DNA of 64,000 nt, taken from contig NZ_CP011339.1 in assembly GCF_001264245.1 (NCBI RefSeq), forward strand, positions 2,914,001-2,978,000, given 5' to 3'. Positions 17,499-26,464 of the stretch are shown here, in pieces. The stretch comes from Microcystis panniformis FACHB-1757. Lineage in GTDB: Bacteria; Cyanobacteriota; Cyanobacteriia; Cyanobacteriales; Microcystaceae. Position numbers and translations under genes: made by a program. The notes under the pieces were generated by a model, which saw only the letters and a program-made list of their open reading frames with translations, was not told the DNA's origin and searched no databases. How positions within the stretch are numbered: the first letter of the stretch is position 1; every line of letters starts with the position of its first letter.

Positions 17499-19457
17499 TT
17501 AAGGGCGTTGAATAATCGATTCGAGAACACGGCGTTTCGCTTGGGAGTCAATCCCGATCAGACGAACGTATTCCCCTTGATGGTCGCGCAGACAGGTTTC
17601 TAAAGCGGCCACCACATCGGATTCGCGACTGCTCTCGATCGGGGTGCAGCTTTGCCAAGAACTGGTTTTAAAACGACGTTTATCCGCGTGTTCGGCCCCG
17701 ATTTTGTGACCTTGGTTCAATAAAGAGCGAATTTGAGTGATCGTTTCTGCGGTTAAGGTACTGGTTAAAGTGGCAGTACCGCCGCCAGAAGAACCAGAAG
17801 CATAGCTTTTGAAACTCGGTTCAGCAACGGTGGCGGTTTTACTGCTGCCATTACTACTCACCGAACCATCGGGACGCTGGATCACCGTTTCTAAAACCCG
17901 TTTTTTGGCTTTAGCATCGATACCGAGTAAGCGGACGTATTCGCCGCTATGTTCCCGTAAACAATCTTCCAAAGCAGTAATTACATCAGATTCGCGATTG
18001 CTTTCGATCGGGGCGCAACTCTGCCAAGAACTGGTTTTAAACCGGCGTTTATCCGCGTGTTCGGTGCCGATTTTGTAGCCTTGGGCGAGCAGGGAACGAA
18101 TTTGAGCGATCGTTTCCCCACTTAAGCTACCACTGCTGCTATAACTGGCTCCGTTACTAGCGGGGGCGCTGTAGCTGCTGGCTTTGCCGCTGCCGTTACT
18201 AGCGGGGGCGCTGCCGGGGCGGTGAATAATCATTTCGACGACGCGTTTTTTCGCTTGCGGGTCGATCCCGATCAGGCGGACGTACTCATCGCTATTTTCA
18301 GTCACGATCGCTTCAATATCGCGAATGATGCCCGCTTCGCTCTTGGTTTCGATCGCAGGTCCGGTTAACCAAGAACTGGTTTTAAACCGGCGTTTATCCG
18401 CGTGTTCGGTGGCGATTTTCAGCCCTTGGGCCAGCAGGGAACGCACTTGTACCGACAGGTCGGAATGGCCGTTACCGTTGCCATGACCGCCGTGGACGGC
18501 GGTGGTGGTGCGGGCCGGTTCTCCCGGGGTGTCTTCGGGGCGTTGGATAATCATTTCCAGTATGCGCCGTTTAGCGGCGGGATCGACTCCGATCAGGCGG
18601 ACGTATTCGCCTTGCAGGTCTCTCAGGGAGGCTTCTAGGGATTGGGATACCTGTTCTTCGCGGCCGCCGTCGATAAAGCCGGCACTTAACCAAGAACTGG
18701 TTTTAAAGCGGCGTTTGTCAGCGTATTCGATGCCGATCTTGTAGCCTTGGGAGAGGAGGGAGCGAACCTGCGCTCGAATGTTTGTATTTAAACTCATAGG
18801 TGTCACCGAATTTCTATATAGCGTCTCATTAGCGATGTTTATAGCGGCTGCCGGTGGAGGAGTCGCTGGGCTGTGGGCTTTGACCGGGACGCTGGGGGCG
18901 AGGTCGATATCGACAATGTGACGGGTGAAGGCTCGATCGATTTCTGTGACATCGGGTAAGCGGTCGGCCTGTTGTTGGCTGGTGATCACGGAACCGGATG
19001 GCACGAATTTCCCGGCGGGGATTTCCACGTCTTGAACGAGGGCGTGCATCATGACGATGCAATCGGCACCAATGCGGGCATTAAAGACGGTGGAGCGAAA
19101 ACCGATAAAACAGCGATCGCCCACATAGGCAGGCCCGTGAATGAGTGCCATGTGGGTGATACAGCTGCCCCGGCCGATCCACACCGAATATTCTCGGCCG
19201 TCATCTCCCACCACACGGCTTTTTTCTAAACCGTGGATGATTGCTCCGTCCTGAATTTTGCTGTCGTCGCCAATGTGAAAGGGGGTTCCTTCATCGGCGC
19301 GGATGGAAGTCCCCGGAGCAATCACCACTCGCGCCCCGATCTCGATAGCGCCACTGAGGTTAGAGAAGGTGTGGACTTTGGCACTCTCGTCTATGCGCGT
19401 TTCCTCTGGGGATTTGGTCCGCTTTTTCGGACTAGCCGCCGTTGTGCGGACGACCAT
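17499..19457 (-). CDS. ccmM: Carboxysome scaffold CcmM, gamma-carbonic-anhydrase domain plus four SSU-like repeats
   Basis: Core organiser of beta-carboxysomes. Residues about 15-200 form the gamma-class carbonic anhydrase beta-helix with metal-ligand histidines in DGAIIHGLE and SCITHMALIHG. Four RuBisCO small-subunit-like domains follow, each with the ADKRRFKTSSW block and the EYVRLIGI-type segment, separated by Ser/Gly/Ala linkers; they bind RuBisCO into a condensate. The 652-residue length fits a four-repeat CcmM. An internal ATG at 18797 (MSLNTNIRAQVRSLL), just before the first repeat, could yield the short repeat-only form known from other cyanobacteria. The near-identical repeats make this locus prone to recombination. 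Confidence 0.97.
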   Translation of the reverse strand: MVVRTTAASPKKRTKSPEETRIDESAKVHTFSNLSGAIEIGARVVIAPGTSIRADEGTPFHIGDDSKIQDGAIIHGLEKSRVVGDDGREYSVWIGRGSCITHMALIHGPAYVGDRCFIGFRSTVFNARIGADCIVMMHALVQDVEIPAGKFVPSGSVITSQQQADRLPDVTEIDRAFTRHIVDIDLAPSVPVKAHSPATPPPAAAINIANETLYRNSVTPMSLNTNIRAQVRSLLSQGYKIGIEYADKRRFKTSSWLSAGFIDGGREEQVSQSLEASLRDLQGEYVRLIGVDPAAKRRILEMIIQRPEDTPGEPARTTTAVHGGHGNGNGHSDLSVQVRSLLAQGLKIATEHADKRRFKTSSWLTGPAIETKSEAGIIRDIEAIVTENSDEYVRLIGIDPQAKKRVVEMIIHRPGSAPASNGSGKASSYSAPASNGASYSSSGSLSGETIAQIRSLLAQGYKIGTEHADKRRFKTSSWQSCAPIESNRESDVITALEDCLREHSGEYVRLLGIDAKAKKRVLETVIQRPDGSVSSNGSSKTATVAEPSFKSYASGSSGGGTATLTSTLTAETITQIRSLLNQGHKIGAEHADKRRFKTSSWQSCTPIESSRESDVVAALETCLRDHQGEYVRLIGIDSQAKRRVLESIIQRP

Positions 19458-19527
19458 AGTTAGTCTTCCTCCATACTGAATTTGGCTGGCTGGTTGTTAA
19501 TTAACTGTGTTTGGGTTCTATCGATGT

Positions 19528-19839
19528 TTAACCGGATTGACGAAATTCGTCCCTCTTGCTGTAGAGGGTGCGATTTTCTACGGTTATAGTGTCAATAATC
19601 CCCACCACCATCGCGTCAAGGGGGCGATTGTTCTGCCCGTCTTCGATCCGAGCCGCTCCTCCCCGGGACACTAGCACCCATTCATTAAGCCCCGCTCCGA
19701 CAATATCACCCGCTACTTCGTATTTAGGCAAAAGTTGCCCTTGAGCGTCGATGAATTGCAAAAGCAGAAGTTTCACTCCCGTCATACTGCGAGGTTTCAG
19801 GGTGCTAACGACGGTTCCGCAAACTTTGGCAATTTGCAT
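19528..19839 (-). CDS. ccmL: Carboxysome vertex protein CcmL
   Basis: Pentamer that closes the vertices of the icosahedral carboxysome shell (EutN/CcmL family). The 103 residues contain MQIAKVCGTVVSTLKP at the start, the vertex-loop region VAGDIVGAGLNEWVLVSRG and the conserved DAMVVGIIDTI. It lies between ccmK1 and ccmM, 32 bases after ccmK1. Confidence 0.97.
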   Translation of the reverse strand: MQIAKVCGTVVSTLKPRSMTGVKLLLLQFIDAQGQLLPKYEVAGDIVGAGLNEWVLVSRGGAARIEDGQNNRPLDAMVVGIIDTITVENRTLYSKRDEFRQSG

Positions 19840-19871
19840 GGAATTTGTTTACACTAAAAGTTAGTTGCGCT

Positions 19872-20213
19872 CTAGATTCGTCTTAAAGGTTGCGGGTTAA
19901 CACTTTCACGAAACTGTTCCACGGCTTCTGTATAACGAATGGGAAGAACGTATTCGAGGTTTTCGTGGGGACGGGCGATGATGTGGGTCGAGAGGACTTG
20001 ACCACCTTTAACACGATTAGATGCCGCTTCTGTCCCCGCCGATACGGAGGCCTGTACTTCCGAAACGTCCCCCCGGACGATGACGGTGACGCGACCACTA
20101 CCAATTTTTTCGTAACCTACTAGGGTTACGCGGGCGGCTTTTACCATGGCATCAGCCGCCTCGACGACGGCTGGGAAACCCAAGGTTTCCACCATGCCCA
20201 CTGCAATTGACAT
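19872..20213 (-). CDS. ccmK1: Carboxysome shell hexamer CcmK1
   Basis: BMC-domain shell protein. The 113 residues begin MSIAVGMVETLGFPAVVEAA and carry the pore region YEKIGSGRVTVIVRGDV. It differs from ccmK2 mainly by a longer C-terminal tail (about 10 extra residues, ESVNPQPLRRI). It lies 64 bases after ccmK2 in the same operon. The two genes are close at DNA level, as expected of a tandem duplication. The K1/K2 naming follows the longer tail and position. Confidence 0.95.
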   Translation of the reverse strand: MSIAVGMVETLGFPAVVEAADAMVKAARVTLVGYEKIGSGRVTVIVRGDVSEVQASVSAGTEAASNRVKGGQVLSTHIIARPHENLEYVLPIRYTEAVEQFRESVNPQPLRRI

Positions 20214-20277
20214 AATATTTTTGTCTCCTAATGGTTGGCTTTCTTCGACTCTATAGATGCTGACCCCGAAACGGTGT

Positions 20278-20589
20278 TTAATAGCTGCGGAATTGCTCTA
20301 CTTCTTCGGTGTAGCGAATGGGCAGCACGTATTCGAGGTTTTCGTGGGGACGGGCGATGATATGGGTAGATAGCACTTGTCCTCCGTTAACCCGGTTGGC
20401 GTTTTCCACTCCGGCAGCCACAGAAGCTTGCACTTCTGAAACGTCTCCCCGGACAATGACAGTGACGCGACCACTACCGATCTTTTCGTAACCCACTAGA
20501 GTCACCCTGGCGGCTTTGACCATGGCATCTGCCGCTTCCACAACGGCGGGAAATCCTAGGGTTTCAATCATTCCTACTGCAATTGGCAT
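20278..20589 (-). CDS. ccmK2: Carboxysome shell hexamer CcmK2
   Basis: Major BMC-domain shell protein, 103 residues, first gene of the ccmK2-K1-L-M-N operon. It begins MPIAVGMIETLGFPAVVEAA with the pore motif KIGSGRV. A GAGGAAC ribosome site lies about 10 bases before the ATG. The promoter must lie in the 880-base region upstream. Confidence 0.96.
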   Translation of the reverse strand: MPIAVGMIETLGFPAVVEAADAMVKAARVTLVGYEKIGSGRVTVIVRGDVSEVQASVAAGVENANRVNGGQVLSTHIIARPHENLEYVLPIRYTEEVEQFRSY

Positions 20590-21048
20590 TTTTTTGTTCC
20601 TCGCTTGTCAAGCCAAACTAAACTATTAATCTCGTTAGCGTTATCAACTTTGTTTCAGTCAAATTCTTTCCTTGTTACTTTTCCTGCTCTAGCTTTGGTG
20701 GCAGTCGGGATCGTGGCAAGGTGGGGGTAAGACCATCCTAGATTTTATCTCGATCGTGACCGTTTTCATCCACTAATTTTATTTTCTAGGGCTGGTTGGT
20801 AAAAATTTGACGAGTCAGGCAAAATTATCAACCTAAAAAAAGCATAGGAAACTATGACACCTTTGACAATATAAAACATTATGATTATTTCTCATCTTCA
20901 CGTTAACGAAAGTTAATCATTCCTTCCCTTCGTCCATCAGCCTCAGCAATTCTCAGGACATTTACGGCCAAAACCTTTGCTATGACTGCATTTGCGCTTT
21001 CACTTTTCTTTTGGCAGCTTGATTGTCGCTGCCAGATTTACTGGCAGA

Positions 21049-21083
21049 TAAAAGCCTATTTTTCGCTGATTTCGGCTTTTTTA
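21049..21083 (+). terminator. Terminator-like hairpin without a known gene
   Basis: AAAAGCC and GGCTTTTTT form a stem with a T-run on the plus strand. Just upstream, TGGCAGC...GCTGCCA (about 21012-21034) gives another stem. No plus-strand gene precedes it, so a small RNA is possible. Confidence 0.55.
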
Positions 21084-21270
21084 TAATTTTTTTATACTAT
21101 ATACGGCTGGGGTTGGGGAGTGGGGGAGCCTTTGTCAGTGTTGCCAAAGGCACGGCGTAGCCGTCCAGTAAACAGTGATCAGTAAACAGTGAACAGTAAT
21201 CAGTCAGGGTGAGAGCATCTCAACCGCTATTGACAATTAAATTTTGTGAGCCGTTTGCTGTATAGTTACG

Positions 21271-21293
21271 AAATCGACCAAATGGGTCGATTT
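21271..21293 (+). terminator. Second terminator-like hairpin
   Basis: AAATCGACC and GGGTCGATTT form a near-perfect stem around AAAT, with TTTTTGCTT running on the plus strand. There is no upstream coding gene on that strand. Confidence 0.6.
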
Positions 21294-21474
21294 TTGCTTA
21301 ACAATTGAGATGGCCAATTCTCCTCAAATATGGCTGAATCGCTCTCAGGGTAAGCAACTCACATAAAGTTCATTTTGTCAAGGATTGTTAAGATGCGCTT
21401 ACCCTGAGTAATCAGTGAACTGAAAACTCACATCTGATCACTGGTCACTGGTAACTGATCACTGATCACTGATT

Positions 21475-21759
21475 CTAGCGATCGATCTCACCTTCGTAGG
21501 GTTGGACACCGATCGAGGGATAATTATCGTGGTTAGGACTGAAAACTTCTAACACTGCATGAGCTAACTTTTGGAAAAAGTCGGGACTCTCGTGCAAGGA
21601 TTTGAGTGCCGCTTCTAATTCAGGAAGGGAGAAATCGAAGCCTTGGGAGCGAGCTATCTCTAGTAATTGCTGAGGATCTTGGGTTGAACGCATTTTTTGA
21701 CCCAATTCTTCGTTTTTAGCGGCTAAGGCGAAAAAGTCGAACACTTGATTTTTAGACAT
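21475..21759 (-). CDS. Nif11-domain protein
   Basis: A 94-residue protein with the Nif11 domain: FDFFALAAKNEELGQKMRS, then ELLEIARSQGFDFSLPELEAAL in family-like spacing. The domain is found in cyanobacterial leader peptides and in stand-alone small proteins. No double-Gly cleavage site followed by a Cys-rich core is present, and no modification enzyme lies nearby, so a peptide-precursor role is not supported. The C-terminal tail is acidic and polar. Function is unknown. Confidence 0.8.
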   Translation of the reverse strand: MSKNQVFDFFALAAKNEELGQKMRSTQDPQQLLEIARSQGFDFSLPELEAALKSLHESPDFFQKLAHAVLEVFSPNHDNYPSIGVQPYEGEIDR

Positions 21760-21914
21760 ATAAATACTTTTCCTTTGATGATTAAAGGTGTGGCCTCGGC
21801 GGCGTGGAGGTTAAACTGCCTAGTATGGTTCATTTTTATCCTACCAGTCAGGAGATATCCTCAAAGCAAAAGTTTCGTTTTTATTTGCTTGTATGGCTGA
21901 GTATGCTTTTTCTG

Positions 21915-21976
21915 GGGTGTGGGGTGTGGGGTGTGGGGAAGTGGGGTGTGGGGTGTGGGGAAGTGGGGTGTGGGGT
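21915..21976 (+). repeat. G-rich GGGGTGT tandem tract
   Basis: Repeated GGGGTGTG and GGAAGTG units, followed by aactgat heptamers to about 22035. It lies in the divergent gap between the Nif11 gene and miaB. It is G-rich enough to form a quadruplex in principle. Confidence 0.75.
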
Positions 21977-22117
21977 GTTTTCTCAGTGAACTGATAACTA
22001 ATAACTGATAACTGATAACTGATAACTGATAACTGAATCCTGCCTTCTGCCTCTTTCAAGTCAGAGGATAAATAGCCTAAAATAGAAAGCTACACTCTTG
22101 TTTCTGTGACCAGCATC

Positions 22118-23458
22118 ATGAATAAATCCCCACGTCGTTACCATATCACCACCTTTGGTTGTCAGATGAATAAAGCTGACTCCGAACGCATGGCGGGTAT
22201 TTTAGAAGATTTGGGGTTTCAATGGTCTGAGGATGCCAACGAAGCCGATTTAATCCTCTACAATACCTGTACAATTCGCGATAATGCCGAACAGAAGGTG
22301 TATTCCTATCTCGGTAGACAGGCTAAACGCAAACAAACTCAACCCGACCTTACTTTAATTGTCGCTGGCTGCGTGGCTCAACAGGAAGGGGAACAATTAT
22401 TAAGACGAGTTCCCGAAGTGGATTTAATTATCGGTCCCCAACACGCAAACCGCTTGGGAGACTTATTACAACAAGTTTTTGACGGTTCCCAGGTGGTGGC
22501 CACCGAACCCATCCACATCATGGAAGACATCACCAAACCGCGCCGGGATAGTAATATTACCGCTTGGGTGAACGTCATCTATGGTTGCAATGAACGCTGT
22601 ACCTATTGTGTGGTTCCGGGGGTGCGCGGGGTGGAACAATCTCGCACTCCTGCGGCAATTCGAGCAGAAATGGCACAATTAGGACAACAGGGTTATCAAG
22701 AAATCACCCTTTTAGGTCAAAATATCGATGCCTACGGACGGGATTTACCCGGAGTGACGGCAAGCGGCCGACATCTGCACAATTTCACCGATTTACTCTA
22801 CTACGTTCACGATGTGGCCGGCATTGAACGTCTCCGTTTTGCCACCAGTCACCCCCGCTATTTTACCGAACGTTTGATTAAAGCTTGTCAGGAATTACCT
22901 AAAGTTTGTGAACATTTTCATATCCCTTTTCAATCAGGGGATAATGATATCCTCAAGGCTATGAAACGGGGCTATACTCAGGAAAAATACCGACAAATTA
23001 TTGCTAATATTCGCAATTTAATGCCGGACGCTGCCATTAGTGCCGATGCGATTGTCGGATTCCCCGGAGAAACAGAGGCACAGTTCGAGAATACTTTAAA
23101 ATTAGTCGATGAGATTGGTTTTGATCAATTAAATACGGCGGCCTATTCTCCCCGTCCCGGTACTCCGGCCGCTATTTGGGATAATCAATTAAGTGAGCAG
23201 GTAAAAAGCGATCGCTTACAAAGATTAAATCATTTAGTGGCCACAAAAGCTGCTGAACGTTCCCAAAGATATTTAGGCAGAATTGAGGAAATTTTAGTGG
23301 AAGACGTTAATCCTAAAGATGCTAGTCAAGTTATGGGAAGAACTAGAGGCAATCGCTTAACTTTCTTTACGGGAGATATTGAGGAATTGCGAGGCAAATT
23401 TGTTAAGGTTAAAATTACCGAAGTCCGTCCCTTTAGTTTGACGGGAGTGATCTTTTAA
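22118..23458 (+). CDS. miaB: tRNA-2-methylthio-N6-dimethylallyladenosine synthase MiaB
   Basis: Radical-SAM methylthiotransferase that converts i6A37 to ms2i6A37 in tRNAs reading UNN codons. Starting at the ATG, 446 residues: N-terminal MTTase domain with YHITTFGCQMNKADSER and the other two cluster cysteines in YNTCTIRDNA and VAGCVAQ; radical-SAM motif YGCNERCTYCVVP (CxxxCxxC); C-terminal TRAM domain ending FSLTGVIF. A GTG at 22106 would add four residues; the ATG is preferred. It is a single-gene unit between repeats and the DUF2358 gene. Confidence 0.97.
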   Translation: MNKSPRRYHITTFGCQMNKADSERMAGILEDLGFQWSEDANEADLILYNTCTIRDNAEQKVYSYLGRQAKRKQTQPDLTLIVAGCVAQQEGEQLLRRVPEVDLIIGPQHANRLGDLLQQVFDGSQVVATEPIHIMEDITKPRRDSNITAWVNVIYGCNERCTYCVVPGVRGVEQSRTPAAIRAEMAQLGQQGYQEITLLGQNIDAYGRDLPGVTASGRHLHNFTDLLYYVHDVAGIERLRFATSHPRYFTERLIKACQELPKVCEHFHIPFQSGDNDILKAMKRGYTQEKYRQIIANIRNLMPDAAISADAIVGFPGETEAQFENTLKLVDEIGFDQLNTAAYSPRPGTPAAIWDNQLSEQVKSDRLQRLNHLVATKAAERSQRYLGRIEEILVEDVNPKDASQVMGRTRGNRLTFFTGDIEELRGKFVKVKITEVRPFSLTGVIF

Positions 23459-23522
23459 TAGTTCACAGTGACCCCTCAGCAGTGAAAAAAGGCAATAGCT
23501 ATCGGGAATAATTTGGTACTTT

Positions 23523-23909
23523 ATGGATATTATCGCTATTTTGCAGCAAGATTATCAGAGATTTCCTATTGATCAAACCTATGACATTTATGCTGATAAC
23601 GTTTATTTTCAAGACCCTCTCAATCAATTTCGGGGGATTAAACGCTATCGGGAAATGATTGGTTTTATGAGTCAATGGTTCCAAGCTATCAAGATGGATA
23701 TCCACGCAATTGAACAGCAGGAAAATATTATTAATACCCGTTGGACATTGCACTGGACAACCCCTTTACCTTGGCGGCCTCGCATCGCTATTTCTGGACG
23801 CAGCCAATTAACTCTCGATGACAATAATCTGATTATTTCTCATATCGATTATTGGGATTGTTCGCGCTGGGATGTGCTGCGTCAGCATTTACCTTTCCGC
23901 ACTTCTTAA
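23523..23909 (+). CDS. DUF2358 family protein
   Basis: A 128-residue SnoaL/NTF2-like protein conserved in cyanobacteria and plastids. It starts MDIIAILQQDYQRFP and carries IYADNVYFQDPLNQFRG, typical of DUF2358, with the hydrophobic strands of an NTF2 fold after it. No signal peptide. It lies 64 bases after miaB on the same strand and converges on the GTPase gene. Molecular function is unknown. Confidence 0.82.
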   Translation: MDIIAILQQDYQRFPIDQTYDIYADNVYFQDPLNQFRGIKRYREMIGFMSQWFQAIKMDIHAIEQQENIINTRWTLHWTTPLPWRPRIAISGRSQLTLDDNNLIISHIDYWDCSRWDVLRQHLPFRTS

Positions 23910-23918
23910 CCATATTTT

Positions 23919-25331
23919 TTAACCAGAAAATGCCGACCAACGAGCGCTCGTTTGCTTGACAAGATCCTGTAAAAATGCTAGGCGCTGATTTTGTTCCCAA
24001 ACCTGTTTAACTTTATTCTGCAAACTCGTCCAATTCCAATCATTATTCAGTTGCTCGTTAATTTCCTGTTCTTGGAAATATTCAACTAAACTTAAACCAG
24101 CTAAACGAGTTAAATAGGCTGCTCCAATTCCCTGCACTGTACCACCAGCAATATAAGTAATCGCATTTCCCTTGAGAATCGTTCCCAATGCCTGAGTTGT
24201 CACCTCTACCATGCCCAATTGTACCATCATTTTCCCCAGGGTAGTCATGGCTGTTTTTGCTTGTTCAAGGGACATTTTTTGTTGATAAATTGCCCCTAAA
24301 TCCACTAACATTTGAGCGTTAGTGGCCGCCGCTAAAACTAAATCTAGGGCCGCGAGAGGATTAGCAAAAGTGGCAGTAGCGGCTATCCATTGGTATTGTT
24401 CGATAACAGGTAAAGCCTTTTTGCGTCGGGATTGATTAAGTAATTGTTTGGTTTCCTTGGCTAATTCGAGCGCTTGTCTCCAGATAGTTCCCAGAACTAA
24501 TTCGGACTTTTCTTGTTCGATAATTTGTCGGAGATGATTATCTAGATTATCAATAACAATAGCTTGGGGTTCCGTCCATTCCTTGATTTCTCCATTGCTT
24601 TGATGTTGACGAACTTTTAGGGGTTTGGGGGCAGCGGCTATGGCTAAAATATTATGAGCAGGAATAGTTTCTTTCAGTCTTTGTTTCAGGGAAAGGAGTA
24701 TTTCTTCTCTGGTTTCGGCGGGTAAACGATCCTGTTTATTCAGTAACAGGATAACACGCTGGTGCATTCGATCGAATTGCTGGAGAATTTGCCATTCGGA
24801 ATCGCTCAAATCCCCATTGATGAGATACAAAACTAAGTCGGCTGCCAGAGCTTTTTTCTGGTTAGCGGTGGAGTCGAGAGTTAGAAGCGGTTCCGTTTCC
24901 ATAAAAGCGACAGATTCCCCAAAGTTGCCGCTTTCTAGTAGTTTTTTTAAGGCAGTTTTACCAGTTTTTCTCGCACCAGTAATGGCAATTTTCAGGTCTT
25001 GGCGACTAAATTCTTGATTTAATTGGGTTAAACTGGTTTTGAGTGGGGTTAAGTCTTGATTAGGGTCTTCTTTGTCCAGATAATTAATTATCTGCTCAGC
25101 CTTGCTAATCGCTTGTTTAACCTTTTCTAGACTCAGGGGAGTGGGAAGGGAAAAATCGATTTTCGAGTTGGGTTTTTGCCAAAACCAGATACCGGCACCA
25201 AGAGCAATCGCACCGAAAATACCCCATGAACCGATTTCGCTCAGTCTGCTATTGAGAGTTTCCCCCAGGGTGAAAGCGATGGTAATGCCTATCCCCGTCA
25301 CTAAAATCGGTTTACCCAATCTTACCGTCAT
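23919..25331 (-). CDS. Membrane-associated GTPase with DUF697 (YcjF-like) domain
   Basis: A 470-residue protein. Two short hydrophobic segments lie near the N-terminus (VTGIGITIAFTL, IFGAIALGAGIWFW). A P-loop GTPase domain follows, with Walker A GARKTGKTAL near residue 118 and the G4 motif NKQD. A C-terminal DUF697-like helical membrane domain is visible (YQWIAATATFANPLAALD, ITYIAGGTVQGIGAAY). Relatives in cyanobacteria are annotated as Era-like or YcjF-like GTPases of unknown role, probably at the cytoplasmic or thylakoid membrane. It ends 10 bases from the convergent DUF2358 gene. Confidence 0.8.
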   Translation of the reverse strand: MTVRLGKPILVTGIGITIAFTLGETLNSRLSEIGSWGIFGAIALGAGIWFWQKPNSKIDFSLPTPLSLEKVKQAISKAEQIINYLDKEDPNQDLTPLKTSLTQLNQEFSRQDLKIAITGARKTGKTALKKLLESGNFGESVAFMETEPLLTLDSTANQKKALAADLVLYLINGDLSDSEWQILQQFDRMHQRVILLLNKQDRLPAETREEILLSLKQRLKETIPAHNILAIAAAPKPLKVRQHQSNGEIKEWTEPQAIVIDNLDNHLRQIIEQEKSELVLGTIWRQALELAKETKQLLNQSRRKKALPVIEQYQWIAATATFANPLAALDLVLAAATNAQMLVDLGAIYQQKMSLEQAKTAMTTLGKMMVQLGMVEVTTQALGTILKGNAITYIAGGTVQGIGAAYLTRLAGLSLVEYFQEQEINEQLNNDWNWTSLQNKVKQVWEQNQRLAFLQDLVKQTSARWSAFSG

Positions 25332-25508
25332 TTTTCCTCATCCTCGCCAACTGCTATGATTATTCTAGCTTTTTTGTGCTGGATTTCATCCCAAAATCAA
25401 CTTTTCAGCCGACAATTCCTCGCCGGTGTCCCGGCCGCTCTTGCCTAAAAAGCCCTAGATATGTCATAATGATCGATTGCGTGTAAATTTACCCGATCCC
25501 CTGTTGTT

Positions 25509-25703
25509 ATGGCTAGTAAAAAAGGCGTTCGCCTAATCATCACTGTAGAATGCACGGAATGCCGCAGTAATCCCGATAAGCGTACCCCCGGCGTTTCTCG
25601 CTACACCACCAGCAAAAACCGTCGCAATACCACCGGCAGACTGGAAATCAAGAAATACTGTCCCCACTGCAATAAGCACACCGTCCACAAGGAAATTAAG
25701 TAA
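25509..25703 (+). CDS. rpmG: Ribosomal protein L33
   Basis: A 64-residue large-subunit protein, MASKKGVRLIITVECTEC, with the zinc-ribbon cysteines CTEC and CPHC retained, so it is the C+ form. It is followed by rpsR 40 bases later, the usual cyanobacterial and plastid rpl33-rps18 order. Confidence 0.98.
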   Translation: MASKKGVRLIITVECTECRSNPDKRTPGVSRYTTSKNRRNTTGRLEIKKYCPHCNKHTVHKEIK

Positions 25704-25743
25704 GCACACTTTAGTTAAAAAGTCAAGCAATCTTTACAAATCT

Positions 25744-25959
25744 ATGAGCTACTATCGTAAACGTCTCTCCCCCATCTCCCCCAGTCAACCGATTGACTAC
25801 AAAGACACCGAACTCCTCCGCAAATTCATCACCGAACGCGGCAAACTCCTACCTAGACGCATCACCGGTTTAACTTCTAAACAACAGCGAGATTTAACGG
25901 AAGCGGTAAAACGGGCCCGTTTAATGGCTTTATTGCCTTTTGTCAACCAAGAAGCCTAA
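25744..25959 (+). CDS. rpsR: Ribosomal protein S18
   Basis: A 71-residue small-subunit protein. IDYKDTELLRKFITERGKL and KQQRDLTEAVKRARLMALLPF are the S18 signatures. It partners S6 on the 30S platform. Second gene of rpmG-rpsR; cagtgat-type heptamers follow the stop directly. Confidence 0.98.
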   Translation: MSYYRKRLSPISPSQPIDYKDTELLRKFITERGKLLPRRITGLTSKQQRDLTEAVKRARLMALLPFVNQEA

Positions 25960-26464
25960 ATTCAGTGATCAGTAATCAGTAATCAGTGAACAGTGATCAC
26001 TGAAAATAATTGGCTAATTAAAGCAGTTATCCTAATGGTGGGGTAGGAAGTTCTCCTTTTGGAGAGCCGGTCGTCGATACCAAATTAGGTTATGCTTCCT
26101 CTTGATAAGAAACGCTGTAATTGAACTCCGATAAGTAATAGGACAAAATTAACTTCTTGGTGAGGATAGGCACTCATGCACTCATGGAAGAAGTAGTTAG
26201 ATATGTGTAATTAATTGTATCTAGCTACTTAACTTAAAACTTAAACCTGATCACTGATAACTGATAACTGATAACTGATAACTGATAAGCGATCTCAGTA
26301 TATTGGGGTTGCTTTCTCGTTTTTGCAAAGAAATATATCGAAATCGGCAGCGGATGGGAAAATTCGTGCGAGAATCTAAAGAAATTGTTAAATCGCCCCA
26401 GGAGTAGCCAACGATTTTGTGATTATCGATCCAAATCCACCAATTAGCACAATGGGAGGCTCTT
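25960..26464. repeat. Intergenic region with heptamer repeats at both ends
   Basis: About 500 bases: cagtgat/cagtaat heptamers at 25963-25999, a unique AT-rich middle with no frame, then aactgat heptamers at about 26246-26290. An AGGAGT-like stretch near 26399 is not next to a start. Immediately before the kinase gene is AATGGGAGGCTCTT, whose GGGAGG serves as its ribosome site. Confidence 0.6.

Larger units (their letters stand above)
20590..21474. other. Long intergenic region upstream of the ccm operon
   Basis: About 880 bases without a protein frame. It holds the ccm promoter (not fixed), two plus-strand terminator-like hairpins (21049-21083, 21271-21293), cagtgat-type heptamers (about 21170-21205 and 21405-21472) and a 12-bp inverted repeat CTCAGGGTAAGC at 21344-21355 and 21397-21408. 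The hairpins with no upstream gene suggest one or two small plus-strand RNAs. Confidence 0.6.

Noticed and set aside
17809..18744. Plus-strand frames opposite ccmM repeats
   Set aside because: They mirror the ccmM repeats and are repeated with them; no start signals or homology.
21475..21759. Nif11-type RiPP precursor
   Set aside because: No core peptide after a double-Gly site and no modifying enzyme or exporter in the neighbourhood.
26020..26230. Riboswitch or 6S-like RNA before the kinase gene
   Set aside because: No conserved riboswitch core or terminator could be recognised.
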